A stretch of 64,000 bases of DNA from Paenibacillus sp. LHD-38 (GCF_031157315.1 NZ_JAVIFU010000026.1:26716-90715); one strand, 5' to 3'. Shown: positions 25,768-35,353, counted from the first letter of the stretch. The notes: generated by a model from the letters alone, not told the origin. A program made the numbers and translations.

Positions 25768-26819
25768 GCATTCACCTCGTACCGTTTTGTTCCGGTATAA
25801 ACTTTTATCATTTTTCCGGCTATCCCCTGCCAGTCCAGTTCTGCCAATTTTTTTGAAATGTGCTTCTCTACCTCGTTCATATTCATATTTACCGACATCG
25901 CCAGCGCCTTGCGTAACCCGTCCGGGTCAGCAGGATCGTATAAGATTCCGCATCCTTCGGAAACATATTCGCTGAGCGAACCGAGCTTGGGCGCAACGAC
26001 TGGCTTATAATGAGAGAGAGCCAGAATCGCGCTTCCGGAAGTTGTAATCTGGTTATAAGGCAGAACCATAACATTGCCCGCCTGTAAATAGTCGACAAGT
26101 TCGTGATCATCCACAAAATGAGGATAAACTTTGATTCTGCCGTCATTAATCGGATCGATATAATCCAATGTATAACCGGTATCCACTTTTCCCGCTATCA
26201 GCAGTCCAACGGAGTCCGACTTGACCGATAAAAAAGCTTCGACTAGCTTCTCAATTCCTTTATAAGGGTTGATTCTGCCGATAAATAAGAATAGGAACTG
26301 TTCCGGCGGAATGCCGAACCGCTTACGGATATCCGTCCCTTTGCCGACATATGCGTCAACGTAATGGCCATGCGGTGTAACAATCAGCTTATCAGAGCTC
26401 ACCCCGAATGTTTCGATAACCTCTTGTTTTACCGTTTCACTCATGACGAATCCTTTGTTGCAGACTGACAAAATAAACTTTCGCATCATATAATCCCATT
26501 TCGTTTTGCCTGTCGAATGCGGCCAAATATTGTGAACGGTCCAAAACAACCGTACTCCCCTTACTTTCAAAAACAAAAGAAGTCCGGAAAATAACAGCGA
26601 CTTCACGATCGTTAGGGGGAAATTTGACGCCTGATACGAATAACTGGGCCAATGCATATGGACGATGTCTCCCTTTGCAGGTTTAAGGGTGTTCTTTGTA
26701 TCGTAATGTTCCACCTGCAGACCGTTATCTTCGATGGACTTTGTCAGCAATTCGGAATATTTGTTATATTCGCTAACTTTAGGCCACATGTAAACTGTTG
26801 GGTTACTCATCCATTCCAC
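25764..26819 (-). CDS. Glycosyltransferase family 4-like
   Basis: A 351-residue GT-B enzyme. The C-terminal nucleotide-sugar domain has F-I-G-R-I-N-P-Y-K-G-I-E-K-L and S-G-S-A-I-L-A-L-S-H-Y-K-P-V-V-A-P. Its start overlaps the end of the flippase gene by 17 bases (or 8 if the second Met is used). It presumably adds one sugar of the repeat unit; donor and acceptor are unknown. Confidence 0.88.
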   Translation of the reverse strand: MEWMSNPTVYMWPKVSEYNKYSELLTKSIEDNGLQVEHYDTKNTLKPAKGDIVHMHWPSYSYQASNFPLTIVKSLLFSGLLLFLKVRGVRLFWTVHNIWPHSTGKTKWDYMMRKFILSVCNKGFVMSETVKQEVIETFGVSSDKLIVTPHGHYVDAYVGKGTDIRKRFGIPPEQFLFLFIGRINPYKGIEKLVEAFLSVKSDSVGLLIAGKVDTGYTLDYIDPINDGRIKVYPHFVDDHELVDYLQAGNVMVLPYNQITTSGSAILALSHYKPVVAPKLGSLSEYVSEGCGILYDPADPDGLRKALAMSVNMNMNEVEKHISKKLAELDWQGIAGKMIKVYTGTKRYEVNA

Positions 26820-28176
26820 CTGCTCTTCCAGCTCTTTTAATGATCTTTTTTTCTCTCAGACGCCCGATTAAAAAGCGGAAATCGTCTTTATCAAAAAGCA
26901 TACCGGCAAACCGCACCTTAAACACGACCCGCATCGCGGCTATCGTGATCAGCATTCTCACCAGCGCACCGATTAATAAAGATAGGGCAATTCCGTTCAG
27001 ACCGTATAAAGGGGTAAATACAAAGAATAGTCCGATTGTAATCGCAAGTGCTATAACCTGCCTGATTAGTACGAGACCGGGACGACCCAATGCGTTGAAC
27101 GAAGCTGCCAGAATCCATGAGCCGCCCCCGAGAATGCATTCTATAGAAAGAAGATAAAACGCGGTGCTGGCCTCCAGAAATTCCTTACCGAATAAAATTC
27201 CCATCAGGAATTTGCCGATGAATATACTCGGTACGACCACGATCGTCATCAGAATAAGTGACAATCGGAAAGCCCGGCCAACCGTTGAGATAATCTTGTC
27301 CTTATCTAGCCCTGTCAATTTCGGAAAGATGACGTTCGAGATGGCCATCTGTACCGTATTGAACACGCGGGACAGCGCATAAACGACGCTATACAAACCG
27401 AAATCCCGCGGCGTGAGCAGCGATAATATAATGATTTTGTCAAACTGCGAATACAAGGTTCCCAGCAGCTCGACGCCAAATACCCTGCTTCCGTAACCGA
27501 ACAATGACTTGGCCGCCGCCCGGTCAACCATACGTTTGAACCAATCGATTTTCAGCTCGCTCCTCAATTGGAACAAAGACAAAATGACGACCAGCAGCGT
27601 CGTGATCAGGTAAACGAACGAAGCAGCGTGGATATTCAGCACTCCAGTCATAAAGAGTACTAAGATGCCCGCCAAATTAAAAAGCGGAACAAACAACCTC
27701 ACACCGTTATAGATTTTGAAGTTGTCCGTGCTTTGCGCAAGCGCCGCAATCAGATTGACCGCAAGCAGCAGCGGCAGCGTAAGCACTGTGTACCATCGGG
27801 CGGTCTGAATGACGTCTACAGAATAGTTGCCCAGCCAAGCCGGAAGATAGATCCATGAAATCACGCCGACAATTATGCTGATCGAGAGTTGGAACAGAAA
27901 GCCTGCCCTGATGTATTCCGCTCCTTTGCCGGCATGCTGCTTCATGTTGTAAATAAGGGAAGTGGAAAGTCCGAATCCAACAATCCCTACTAAGAAGGTC
28001 GGCCAGAACAGAATCGCTGAAAATTCCCCTTTGCCGGCGACGCCGAACATTCTTGCCGTCACGATGGAGGTCAGCGTGGTTATGACCATCACCATAAAAT
28101 TGGTTGCGCTTGTGCGCATAATCGTTTGAACAAGACCATTCCCTTTTAATACTTTACGGATTGCCAATTGTGCCAT
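26803..28176 (-). CDS. Polysaccharide repeat-unit flippase (Wzx/MOP superfamily)
   Basis: A 457-residue integral membrane protein with about 12-14 hydrophobic helices and the MOP/Wzx look (G-K-G-E-F-S-A-I-L-F-W-P-T near residue 48). It should move undecaprenyl-linked repeat units across the membrane for the polymerase encoded two genes away. It sits 3 bp after the upstream glycosyltransferase gene. Confidence 0.88.
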   Translation of the reverse strand: MAQLAIRKVLKGNGLVQTIMRTSATNFMVMVITTLTSIVTARMFGVAGKGEFSAILFWPTFLVGIVGFGLSTSLIYNMKQHAGKGAEYIRAGFLFQLSISIIVGVISWIYLPAWLGNYSVDVIQTARWYTVLTLPLLLAVNLIAALAQSTDNFKIYNGVRLFVPLFNLAGILVLFMTGVLNIHAASFVYLITTLLVVILSLFQLRSELKIDWFKRMVDRAAAKSLFGYGSRVFGVELLGTLYSQFDKIIILSLLTPRDFGLYSVVYALSRVFNTVQMAISNVIFPKLTGLDKDKIISTVGRAFRLSLILMTIVVVPSIFIGKFLMGILFGKEFLEASTAFYLLSIECILGGGSWILAASFNALGRPGLVLIRQVIALAITIGLFFVFTPLYGLNGIALSLLIGALVRMLITIAAMRVVFKVRFAGMLFDKDDFRFLIGRLREKKIIKRAGRAGGMDE

Positions 28177-28179
28177 AGA

Positions 28180-29430
28180 CTACCTTCCCACATCGGCCTT
28201 TATTTTTTTTCTATTTGAAAAAGTCTTCTCCGATTGTGCAGTACCGGTTACCTGAGTCAGTACCGATTTATATAATTCCGAATACCGTTCAAGTTGCGAT
28301 TGTTTGGTGAAATTGCGGCTATGTTCCAGACATTGTCTTTGAATCGTTCGTTTTTCTTCAGCCGAGAAGGAATAATATTCCTTTAACTTATCTTGAATCG
28401 CTCCTGAACTTCCCGGTGCAAACAGATGACTGCGATTCAATACGACGTCCGGAATTCCTCCTACTGCAGAGGCGTATACGAGCGTGCCGACTTGATAGGA
28501 TTCGATGATGACCCGCCCGAAAGGCTCTTCCCAAATAGAGGGAACCACTGTGACATCTACCTGGGCCATAAGCTCCCGCGCCTCTTTCGGCTTCACTTTA
28601 CCGGTGAACACGATGCGGCCGTCATTCCGGCACGATTCCGAAAGCTCCTCTTTCAGCTTGCCTTCCCCGCATACATATAGCCGCTCAACCATCTCTTTCG
28701 GTAACGAGCGGACAGCATCGATTATTTCACGAACACCCTTCTCCGGTTCGATTCTGCCGAAATAGCCAATACGCAGCGCCTTACGCTCGAAATCTTTCTC
28801 TCCCGCGGCGATGTCGCCATCCACTACGTTCGGAATGACCAGCTTTTGAGCATTCGGAAACAATCCCGCCGCTTCCGTATGACGCTTTAAAATATGCGAA
28901 GATATACCGACAACCGCGGATACCCGTTTGCTGAATCCAAGAGAAGTCAGCTTGTATAACCCCGCAATTAGTGGATTGGATATCGGCGAGCTGACAGGCG
29001 AGATGAGCGAGTAATCTCTTAATGTATGAACGATCGGTACACCCGCTTTGAAGAAAGCAGTCCATATCCCAGCCCCGAAACCGGACAAATTCTGAGTATG
29101 AACCAAATCAGGTTTGATTTCCTTCAATAGCTTCGTCACAGTCGCGATTTGCACAGGATTATAAAAATCGAGAAGTCTGCGAGCCACCTTATGCAGCGTG
29201 CCGTGGTTTTCCGAATCGCCGATCCAATACAAATTGTTGTAAGGAACACGATGAACCGTAACCCCATTAATCAACTCAGACGTTATACCGGCGTTTCTCT
29301 TTTGCCCTCCAGTCGTAAGCACGTGCACATCAGCTACTGTATTAAGTGTTTCGGCTAAGATTTGAGTCGATATTTCCGCACCGCCAATAATATGAGGGCT
29401 GTACAAACTATTTACAATAACGATCTTCAT
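28180..29430 (-). CDS. Glycosyltransferase family 4
   Basis: A 416-residue GT-B enzyme. The start at 29430 (M-K-I-V-I-V-N) is supported by its ATGA overlap with the polymerase stop. The N-domain has the glycine motif P-H-I-I-G-G-A-E; the C-domain has G-Y-F-G-R-I-E-P-E-K-G-V-R-E and the E-x7-E region P-F-G-R-V-I-I-E-S-Y-Q-V-G. It is a component of exopolysaccharide repeat-unit assembly. Confidence 0.9.
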   Translation of the reverse strand: MKIVIVNSLYSPHIIGGAEISTQILAETLNTVADVHVLTTGGQKRNAGITSELINGVTVHRVPYNNLYWIGDSENHGTLHKVARRLLDFYNPVQIATVTKLLKEIKPDLVHTQNLSGFGAGIWTAFFKAGVPIVHTLRDYSLISPVSSPISNPLIAGLYKLTSLGFSKRVSAVVGISSHILKRHTEAAGLFPNAQKLVIPNVVDGDIAAGEKDFERKALRIGYFGRIEPEKGVREIIDAVRSLPKEMVERLYVCGEGKLKEELSESCRNDGRIVFTGKVKPKEARELMAQVDVTVVPSIWEEPFGRVIIESYQVGTLVYASAVGGIPDVVLNRSHLFAPGSSGAIQDKLKEYYSFSAEEKRTIQRQCLEHSRNFTKQSQLERYSELYKSVLTQVTGTAQSEKTFSNRKKIKADVGR

Positions 29431-30794
29431 GCCTTTCGTCTCCATTCGCTATAGATGGGTCTAGCGGGAATTATCGGACCTTTACCCCTAACGGGCATAC
29501 GCACAGGCATTCCGGTACGTATGGCTTCCGTTTCGAACCCCCCCCCGCGGATGAACCCGAACAACAACCAGAAATCCAGAAAAGCATATGAATCAAAATT
29601 CATTACGAGTGCGATGCATAACGCAAAAGCGAATTTCGAATACGAATTTGCCCCACAGCTGCGAAAAATCGAAACCAGAAATCCTCCAAAAAGGATAACC
29701 CCGATAAGGCCTTCCTCAGCGAACACCTTCGACACCATATTTCTTGACGTTGCGTCATAGGGATTAATAAATACCAGATCGTGCACTTCACTGAATTTCA
29801 ATCCGCTGCTGAAATACTGCTGTAGGAGGGAGGCAAATTCCGTATAATAAAAGCCGCCGCCTACTCCAAAAATCGGATGTCTGGCAAATTCTAAAAAACC
29901 GATGGCCGGAAACACCAGCCTGATAAAAAATGAATTATCATTATTTATTAATTGTTTGAAATCGAACTGAAACCGCTGCGTAAAATAGCCGCTTACCTTG
30001 AACGTTTCGATCAGATAAGGCACGCCTACAACAACAACAAAGGCGCAGACTGACAGAACGACCAGCATCCGTCCCCTATTCTTGTTCGTTACCAGTACAT
30101 AAATAACCAGCGCAGTCAGAAGCACGGTGTAAGCGTAAGCGGAGAAGGAAAGTACCATAAGCAGCACAACAGCGATAAGCAGATGCATCTGCTTTCGGAA
30201 TCCCTGTTTATACAAGAAGAACATGATTAGCCCGCCGCTCAGCATATGGATCGCCGCCCATGAAGGCTCGCCCGACAGCATCTGAATTCTCCGGAGGTAC
30301 ACTTTATCCGCGAATAGTCCCGTAAAGGCTCCGGAAAATCCGTTGCGGATGAAAAATGCATCGACTAGCTGCAGAAAACCGGCTGCAAGCGGAGGAATAA
30401 AGGCTATAGCAATACTTTTAGCGATGCCGCTTCTAATCTCCGGATCTTCTTTCGCTTGTTCAGCGACATATACCGTTACCCGGTACATAGACAGACCAAA
30501 CAGAAGCGTGATAATATGCGACGCACTGCTGGCGATATCACCGTTTCTCGTTGCCACAAGCAAGGAATGCCCAATGCTGTACATCACGAAGATGAGAAAG
30601 AATGCATCCCCCTTCTTGAACCTGAAGTCGGTAAACAAGAGGAGGACGGAAGCAAGGAACATCGGAAACATGGATACAGGCCTATAGACCGAGAATGGTA
30701 TATATGGCAAGCTGTCGTACGTCAAAAGCATCAGGGATAACATAAATAGCGCAATAACAAGATTTCGAATAACCAACACCTGCTCTTTGCGCAA
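29427..30794 (-). CDS. O-antigen ligase/polymerase-like membrane protein (Wzy-like)
   Basis: A 455-residue protein with about 11 hydrophobic segments and a large extracytoplasmic loop, containing the G-x-G-G-G-F-Y region typical of O-antigen ligase/polymerase proteins (I-F-G-V-G-G-G-F-Y-Y-T-E-F). With a flippase, Wzz and BY-kinase in the same operon it is the likely Wzy polymerase. Sequence conservation in this family is weak, so the call rests on topology and context. Confidence 0.82.
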   Translation of the reverse strand: MRKEQVLVIRNLVIALFMLSLMLLTYDSLPYIPFSVYRPVSMFPMFLASVLLLFTDFRFKKGDAFFLIFVMYSIGHSLLVATRNGDIASSASHIITLLFGLSMYRVTVYVAEQAKEDPEIRSGIAKSIAIAFIPPLAAGFLQLVDAFFIRNGFSGAFTGLFADKVYLRRIQMLSGEPSWAAIHMLSGGLIMFFLYKQGFRKQMHLLIAVVLLMVLSFSAYAYTVLLTALVIYVLVTNKNRGRMLVVLSVCAFVVVVGVPYLIETFKVSGYFTQRFQFDFKQLINNDNSFFIRLVFPAIGFLEFARHPIFGVGGGFYYTEFASLLQQYFSSGLKFSEVHDLVFINPYDATSRNMVSKVFAEEGLIGVILFGGFLVSIFRSCGANSYSKFAFALCIALVMNFDSYAFLDFWLLFGFIRGGGFETEAIRTGMPVRMPVRGKGPIIPARPIYSEWRRKA

Positions 30795-30799
30795 TTGCC

Positions 30800-32056
30800 C
30801 TACGATAGAATCAACTCCAGATTTTTACGGGTCACGGAGCTGCTGAAATGATGGGTCACGTAACGGATCGAATTGCGCGATACTTTTTCGTTTATCTCAT
30901 CGTTGTCCAATAATAGGAGTACATTTTGTACCATCTCCTCATCCGTTTCACAGACGAACAGATCCTCATGATTAATTGCATTGATGCCTTCACTGCCGAT
31001 CGGATTGGTTACGACCGGTACTCCCCAAGACATCGCCTCGACGATCTTCGTTTTAATTCCTGTGCCAAAAAGCAGCGGAGCGATCATTAGAGCGGCATCG
31101 CTTACGACCCGCTTAACGTTATCCACTTCCCCGGTTACGATAATGTCAGGATAGGTCTCCTGCAGCTTAAGCACTTCGGCAGTCGGGCTTTTACCGACGA
31201 TATAGAACTTTGCTTTCGGTGCCTGCTGTTTTATCTTGGGCCATATCTGCTCACAGAAATAAACGACGGCGGAGCTATTGTGAGGGATGTCCATTTTCCC
31301 TACAAAGACGATCTTGTTCCTGTCGTACAACCTTGGATTCCCCGTCATTTTCCTATCCGGGTCGAATCTCATCGGGATGCCGAGACAAGAGCGATGACTG
31401 ACAATTTGCCGGAAGCTCTCCGCTTCTTTGGGAGAAGTAAAGATAAGATGTTCGAAATTTTGGGCTGCGCTTTTCTCGTACTTGTGCAGCAGCTTGCTTT
31501 CGAAAGCGACAAGCCATTTTTGAATGAACTTCAAATTTGCAAACCGCTTGATGCCGGATGGGAGCTTGTCCGAGAAGCCGCCGAATATGGACGGAATGTA
31601 CTGAAACCACTGCAACTGCCGTTCATAACGCAATGACAGCAGATCATCGTAGCTGAGCACCTTTTGCGAGGTTCCGTCCGAACGGTATTCCGCTACGCGC
31701 ACCATATCGTAAAAGATGAATTCCGGCTGCTCTTCCTCGATCTTTTCTTTGATCAGCCGATGCGTTCTCCGGGAGTAATAAACGGATACTTGCAGCGGCC
31801 ACCTTTGCATGAGCAAGGAATAGACCAGCACATTGAACAGCTTCTCGGCCATACCCGGCAATTCCAGACTCACCAGGCGAGAAATCGCATCCGGCTGATC
31901 CTTCAGATACTTCTTGTCATCAACAAATGACAAGTTCACAATCTGGCATTCAGGATAAATATCTTTGATTTGCCCAATGTATTGCTGAAGCAGATTTTTT
32001 CTGCCGTCCGTATTTGGAAATGGCAGCCTGTTCGTAATAAACATCATCTTTTTCAT
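30800..32056 (-). CDS. Glycosyltransferase, group 1
   Basis: A 418-residue GT-B enzyme with F-V-G-K-M-D-I-P-H-N-S-S-A in the inter-domain region and the C-terminal G-T-G-I-K-T-K-I-V-E-A-M-S-W-G-V-P-V-V motif, typical of the TuaH/GumH-like group. It follows the priming transferase gene by 12 bp and may add the second sugar. Confidence 0.88.
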   Translation of the reverse strand: MKKMMFITNRLPFPNTDGRKNLLQQYIGQIKDIYPECQIVNLSFVDDKKYLKDQPDAISRLVSLELPGMAEKLFNVLVYSLLMQRWPLQVSVYYSRRTHRLIKEKIEEEQPEFIFYDMVRVAEYRSDGTSQKVLSYDDLLSLRYERQLQWFQYIPSIFGGFSDKLPSGIKRFANLKFIQKWLVAFESKLLHKYEKSAAQNFEHLIFTSPKEAESFRQIVSHRSCLGIPMRFDPDRKMTGNPRLYDRNKIVFVGKMDIPHNSSAVVYFCEQIWPKIKQQAPKAKFYIVGKSPTAEVLKLQETYPDIIVTGEVDNVKRVVSDAALMIAPLLFGTGIKTKIVEAMSWGVPVVTNPIGSEGINAINHEDLFVCETDEEMVQNVLLLLDNDEINEKVSRNSIRYVTHHFSSSVTRKNLELILS

Positions 32057-32068
32057 TCATTTTCCGCC

Positions 32069-32734
32069 TTAGAAAGCATCTTTTGCCCCAAGGAGCACTT
32101 TGAATGTCTTGAATATGATTTTCAAGTCAAACCCAACGCTCCGATTTTGGATGTACTTCAAGTCCAGCTCAACCATTTCTTTAAAACTTAATTCATTACG
32201 GCCGCTTACCTGCCAAAGTCCTGTACAACCAGGTTTAACCGTTAAACGCAGCTTGTCGTAATCTGTATACTCCGCAACTTCCCTTACAAGAGGAGGTCTT
32301 GGGCCAACCAAGGACATTTCGCCCCGGAGCACGTTGATCAGCTGCGGGAGCTCATCAATGCTTGTTTTCCGTATGAACTTCCCGATTTTAGTAATGCGCG
32401 GATCGTTCTTCATCTTGAACATAGCGCCTTCAATTTCATTCTGAGCGAGCAGATATTTAAGCTTTTCTTCCGCATTGCTAACCATGGAGCGGAATTTATA
32501 CATCCGGAACGGCTTCTCGTTCTTGCCGATCCTTGTTTGATAGAATAATACGGAGCCTTTCGGATCCTCAAATTTAATCAAAATAGCAATGATAACAAAC
32601 AGCGGACTTAACAGAATCAATCCAAACAGCGAACCGGTTACATCAATGGTACGTTTGAACACCGAATTCAGGGAAAACCTATAGTCATTAGGAGTGTTCA
32701 ATACCACTTCATCGCGATATTGCGGATTCATCAT
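32069..32734 (-). CDS. Undecaprenyl-phosphate priming sugar transferase
   Basis: A 221-residue bacterial sugar transferase (WcaJ/TuaA/EpsL type) that starts the repeat unit by moving sugar-1-phosphate onto undecaprenyl phosphate. One membrane segment (about 33-55) precedes the conserved core P-F-R-M-Y-K-F-R-S-M, K-T-S-I-D-E-L-P-Q-L-I-N-V-L and S-L-V-G-P-R-P. It lacks the long N-terminal membrane domain of WcaJ, so it is the short form. The gene starts 2 bp after galU. Confidence 0.93.
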   Translation of the reverse strand: MMNPQYRDEVVLNTPNDYRFSLNSVFKRTIDVTGSLFGLILLSPLFVIIAILIKFEDPKGSVLFYQTRIGKNEKPFRMYKFRSMVSNAEEKLKYLLAQNEIEGAMFKMKNDPRITKIGKFIRKTSIDELPQLINVLRGEMSLVGPRPPLVREVAEYTDYDKLRLTVKPGCTGLWQVSGRNELSFKEMVELDLKYIQNRSVGFDLKIIFKTFKVLLGAKDAF

Positions 32735-32736
32735 GG

Positions 32737-33642
32737 TTATTCACCCCCTATGCCTATTAATTGCTGTTTCACATGCTCCCGTTCCAACAATTCTCCAAGC
32801 TCGCTCATGAGCTTGTGTCGAAGTTCGTTATTCCGGAGCGCAAAATCGACCGTTGTCATAATAAAGCCGTGTGTTTCACCCACATCATAGCGCTTGCCTT
32901 GGAAGTCATAAGCGTAAACACCTTTATCCATATTGAGCTTTTGAATCGCATCGGTCAGCTGAATTTCTCCGCCTGCGCCAATCTCTTGCTCCCCTAAATA
33001 ATCGAATATATCCGGGGTCAGAATATATCGGCCCATAATGGCCAAGTTGGATGGAGCCTGTCCTAGAGGCGGCTTCTCCACAAAACGGTTCACTTGATAC
33101 AGACGGTCCATCTTCTCGCCAGGATCGACAATCCCGTACCGGTCTGTCTGATCCGCACTGACGGTTTGAACGCCGATGACCGAACGTCCGGTACGCTCAT
33201 ACTGCTCGATCAGCTGCCTGATGCAAGGCACTTCGGCTTCTACGATATCATCGCCAAGCAGAACAGCGAACGGTTCGTCTCCGATAAAATTGCGTGCGCA
33301 CCATACGGCGTGCCCGAGCCCTCTCGCTTCTTTTTGCCTTATATAATGAAGATTTACATTGGAAGATTTTCTTACTTTTTCTAAAATATCAAGCTTTCCT
33401 TTACTCTCTAAGGTATATTCCAGCTCAAACGCAATATCAAAGTGATCTTCGATCGCACGTTTACCTTTACCAGTCACAACGATGATGTCTTCTACCCCTG
33501 ATTCAATGGCTTCCTCTACGATGTACTGAATGGTGGGCTTATCAACGATTGGAAGCATTTCTTTCGGCATCGCTTTCGTCGCCGGCAAAAACCGGGTACC
33601 AAGTCCTGCAGCAGGAATAATGGCTTTTCTCACTTTTTTCAT
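32737..33642 (-). CDS. galU: UTP-glucose-1-phosphate uridylyltransferase
   Basis: A 301-residue enzyme supplying UDP-glucose, the substrate of the Ugd encoded downstream. It has the nucleotide-binding G-L-G-T-R-F-L-P-A-T-K-A-M-P-K-E-M-L motif near the N-terminus and V-E-K-P at about 170. It is the first gene after the EAR-like RNA and its terminator, so its expression probably depends on antitermination. Confidence 0.94.
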   Translation of the reverse strand: MKKVRKAIIPAAGLGTRFLPATKAMPKEMLPIVDKPTIQYIVEEAIESGVEDIIVVTGKGKRAIEDHFDIAFELEYTLESKGKLDILEKVRKSSNVNLHYIRQKEARGLGHAVWCARNFIGDEPFAVLLGDDIVEAEVPCIRQLIEQYERTGRSVIGVQTVSADQTDRYGIVDPGEKMDRLYQVNRFVEKPPLGQAPSNLAIMGRYILTPDIFDYLGEQEIGAGGEIQLTDAIQKLNMDKGVYAYDFQGKRYDVGETHGFIMTTVDFALRNNELRHKLMSELGELLEREHVKQQLIGIGGE

Positions 33643-33695
33643 TTGATTTCACCCTATCCTATTTATATTTTTTTTATTCGCATTGTACCGAGATG

Positions 33696-33749
33696 CTAAA
33701 AATGCGAGCTATGCTTTCCTTGTCTGAGAGCATAGCTCGGATTTTTAGA
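33696..33749 (-). terminator. Intrinsic terminator downstream of the EAR-like RNA
   Basis: On the minus strand a strong stem (CGAGCTATGCTCTC against GAAAGCATAGCTCG, extended by AAAAAT/ATTTTT) is followed by a T-run. It lies 26 bases beyond the EAR-like element and 54 bases before galU, in mid-operon. This is what an EAR-type processive antiterminator would be expected to override. Confidence 0.88.
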
Positions 33750-33774
33750 AAAAAACCCGAGGTAAAATAAAGAT

Positions 33775-33905
33775 TGCTAGGGCATTTAACCCTTCCTCAC
33801 GTCACGCCCTTGACGATAAACGTCTAAGGTCCTTTGACCCACAGCATGACCGAGTGCCTCCGGTGATAGAGGTGCAGGAGGCATTACCTTCCAAACCAAC
33901 TAGCT
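33775..33905 (-). ncRNA. EAR-like RNA (eps-associated antitermination element)
   Basis: The element starts 20 bases after the BY-kinase stop codon and is about 131 nt long. Readable helices are a closing stem GCTAG/CTAGC, GCCTCC/GGAGGC, GGTC/GACC, GACG/CGTC and GGGC/GCCC. EAR elements of Bacillales lie after the Wzz and kinase genes of eps operons and let polymerase pass terminators far downstream; the position and the following terminator match. I could not compare it base by base with the family consensus. Confidence 0.75.
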
Positions 33906-33924
33906 ATTATTCGGTATAATGACG

Positions 33925-34617
33925 TTAAGCCTCGTTGCTAGCTCCGTAATAGTAGGAATAGGAATCCGAATGATTTCGGTTAATGTTATTGAGAACAACG
34001 CCGATAAGATTGGCTTGCACATGCTCGAGAGAGGTCTTCGCCTTGAGCGCAACTTCTTTTTTCACTTTTCCCGAATCGATGACAAGAACGACGCCATCGC
34101 TTTGGGTCGCAACGATTTGAGCGTCCGTTACGGACATGATCGACGGTGTATCGATGATGATCACGTCATAGGTTTCCCTCAACTTCTCAAGCAGCGCCCC
34201 CATATGATCCGACGATAGCAGCTCTGATGGATTAGGCGGATTCGGGCCTGCGGCAATGACCGACAGATTCTCCGTATTCGAATGCTGGATGACATCCTTC
34301 AGCTCTTGTTGATGGAACAAGGCGGACGTCAAGCCTTTATGGTTGGATAGTCCAAAAATGTGATGCTGCGCCGGTTTTCGCAAATCCGCATCGATCACCA
34401 GCACCCGTTTGTTTGCATGAGCGAAAGAAACCGCCATATTGGCGCATGTTATGCTTTTCCCTTCGCCCGGTTGGGATGAGGTGACCATAATGATCTGCAG
34501 TTTATGGTCGATCGTCGAAAACTCGATGTTGGTCCGCAGCATCCGATAACCTTCGGATATTGGCGAATTTGGGTTTCTTTCCGCAATAAGGTTCCATTTA
34601 CGTATCAAGCGAGACAT
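33925..34617 (-). CDS. BY-type tyrosine kinase (CpsD/CapB/EpsB family)
   Basis: A 230-residue cytoplasmic kinase with Walker A P-G-E-G-K-S at about 50-55, Walker A' V-L-V-I-D-A-D-L-R-K-P and Walker B V-I-I-I-D-T-P. The C-terminal tail has a tyrosine cluster Y-S-Y-Y-Y-G that is autophosphorylated in this family. It works with the membrane adaptor encoded immediately upstream (20-bp overlap) to control polymer length. Its usual partner phosphatase is broken nearby (36542-37020). Confidence 0.93.
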   Translation of the reverse strand: MSRLIRKWNLIAERNPNSPISEGYRMLRTNIEFSTIDHKLQIIMVTSSQPGEGKSITCANMAVSFAHANKRVLVIDADLRKPAQHHIFGLSNHKGLTSALFHQQELKDVIQHSNTENLSVIAAGPNPPNPSELLSSDHMGALLEKLRETYDVIIIDTPSIMSVTDAQIVATQSDGVVLVIDSGKVKKEVALKAKTSLEHVQANLIGVVLNNINRNHSDSYSYYYGASNEA

Positions 34618-35353
34618 TGCTTCCCCTCCCGGCTCTTGGTGTTAGCTTGGCTTTGCTGCCCCGATCTATGGCATCACTCTCTTTAAACTTCGGAATCGAT
34701 GTCAGTACCGGAACCCCCAGCAGCATCTCGATGTCTTCTTCGTTCTTGATCGTGTCATCCAAATATTCCAGAAGGAAGGAAATGCCTACGCCCGCCATTA
34801 AAGACAGTATGAGTGCGACGGCAATATTCATAATCGGATTCGGAGCCATCGGGCCATGCGTCTCTTTCGGATCGGCTTGGTCCAAGACGGAAACATTGTC
34901 AACCTTCATCAGCTCAGGAACCGATTTTTGAAAAACGATCGCAACGGCGTTGGCGATATTGGCTGCCTTCTCATAGGAGTCTTCCCGGGCGGTTATGGTC
35001 ATGATCTGCGTTTCATTAACCGAGCTGACGGTTACCTTGCCAGCGAGCTCTCCGTACGTCTTAGCAAGCTCCGGATACTCATTGATGACTTTTTTCATCA
35101 TACGTGGCGTTTTAATGATTTCTTTGTAGGTTTTGATGAGTCCGATCGTGGAGTTAATGGAGCCTACGTCTATGCTTGGTTGCATCGAGCTGCTGCCCTT
35201 GTAGTCGTTGACGATTAGTGTAGCGGAAGCTTGATACTGCGGTTCGATGAAGTTGAAGGAGTAAATGCCGATGGTCAGACAACTTACTGAAATAATTAAA
35301 GCAATCCATAAAAGTCTTCTTTTGATGATCATCCAATATCGTTTTAATTCCAA
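34598..35353 (-). CDS. Wzz-type chain length regulator / kinase activator (EpsA-like)
   Basis: A 251-residue protein with two membrane helices (about 13-33 and 170-192) enclosing an extracellular Wzz domain, and a cytoplasmic C-terminal tail that should activate the BY-kinase. The P-M-A-P-N-P-I-M-N-I-A segment before the second helix is typical. It is the first clear eps gene; the promoter probably lies in the 178 bp upstream, where I see no good consensus. Confidence 0.92.
   Translation of the reverse strand: MELKRYWMIIKRRLLWIALIISVSCLTIGIYSFNFIEPQYQASATLIVNDYKGSSSMQPSIDVGSINSTIGLIKTYKEIIKTPRMMKKVINEYPELAKTYGELAGKVTVSSVNETQIMTITAREDSYEKAANIANAVAIVFQKSVPELMKVDNVSVLDQADPKETHGPMAPNPIMNIAVALILSLMAGVGISFLLEYLDDTIKNEEDIEMLLGVPVLTSIPKFKESDAIDRGSKAKLTPRAGRGSNVSLDT

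Noticed and set aside
33775..33905. Metabolite riboswitch such as a ydaO/c-di-AMP type
   Set aside because: The position after the BY-kinase gene in mid-operon and the set of short stems fit an EAR element better, and no riboswitch core motif was recognised.
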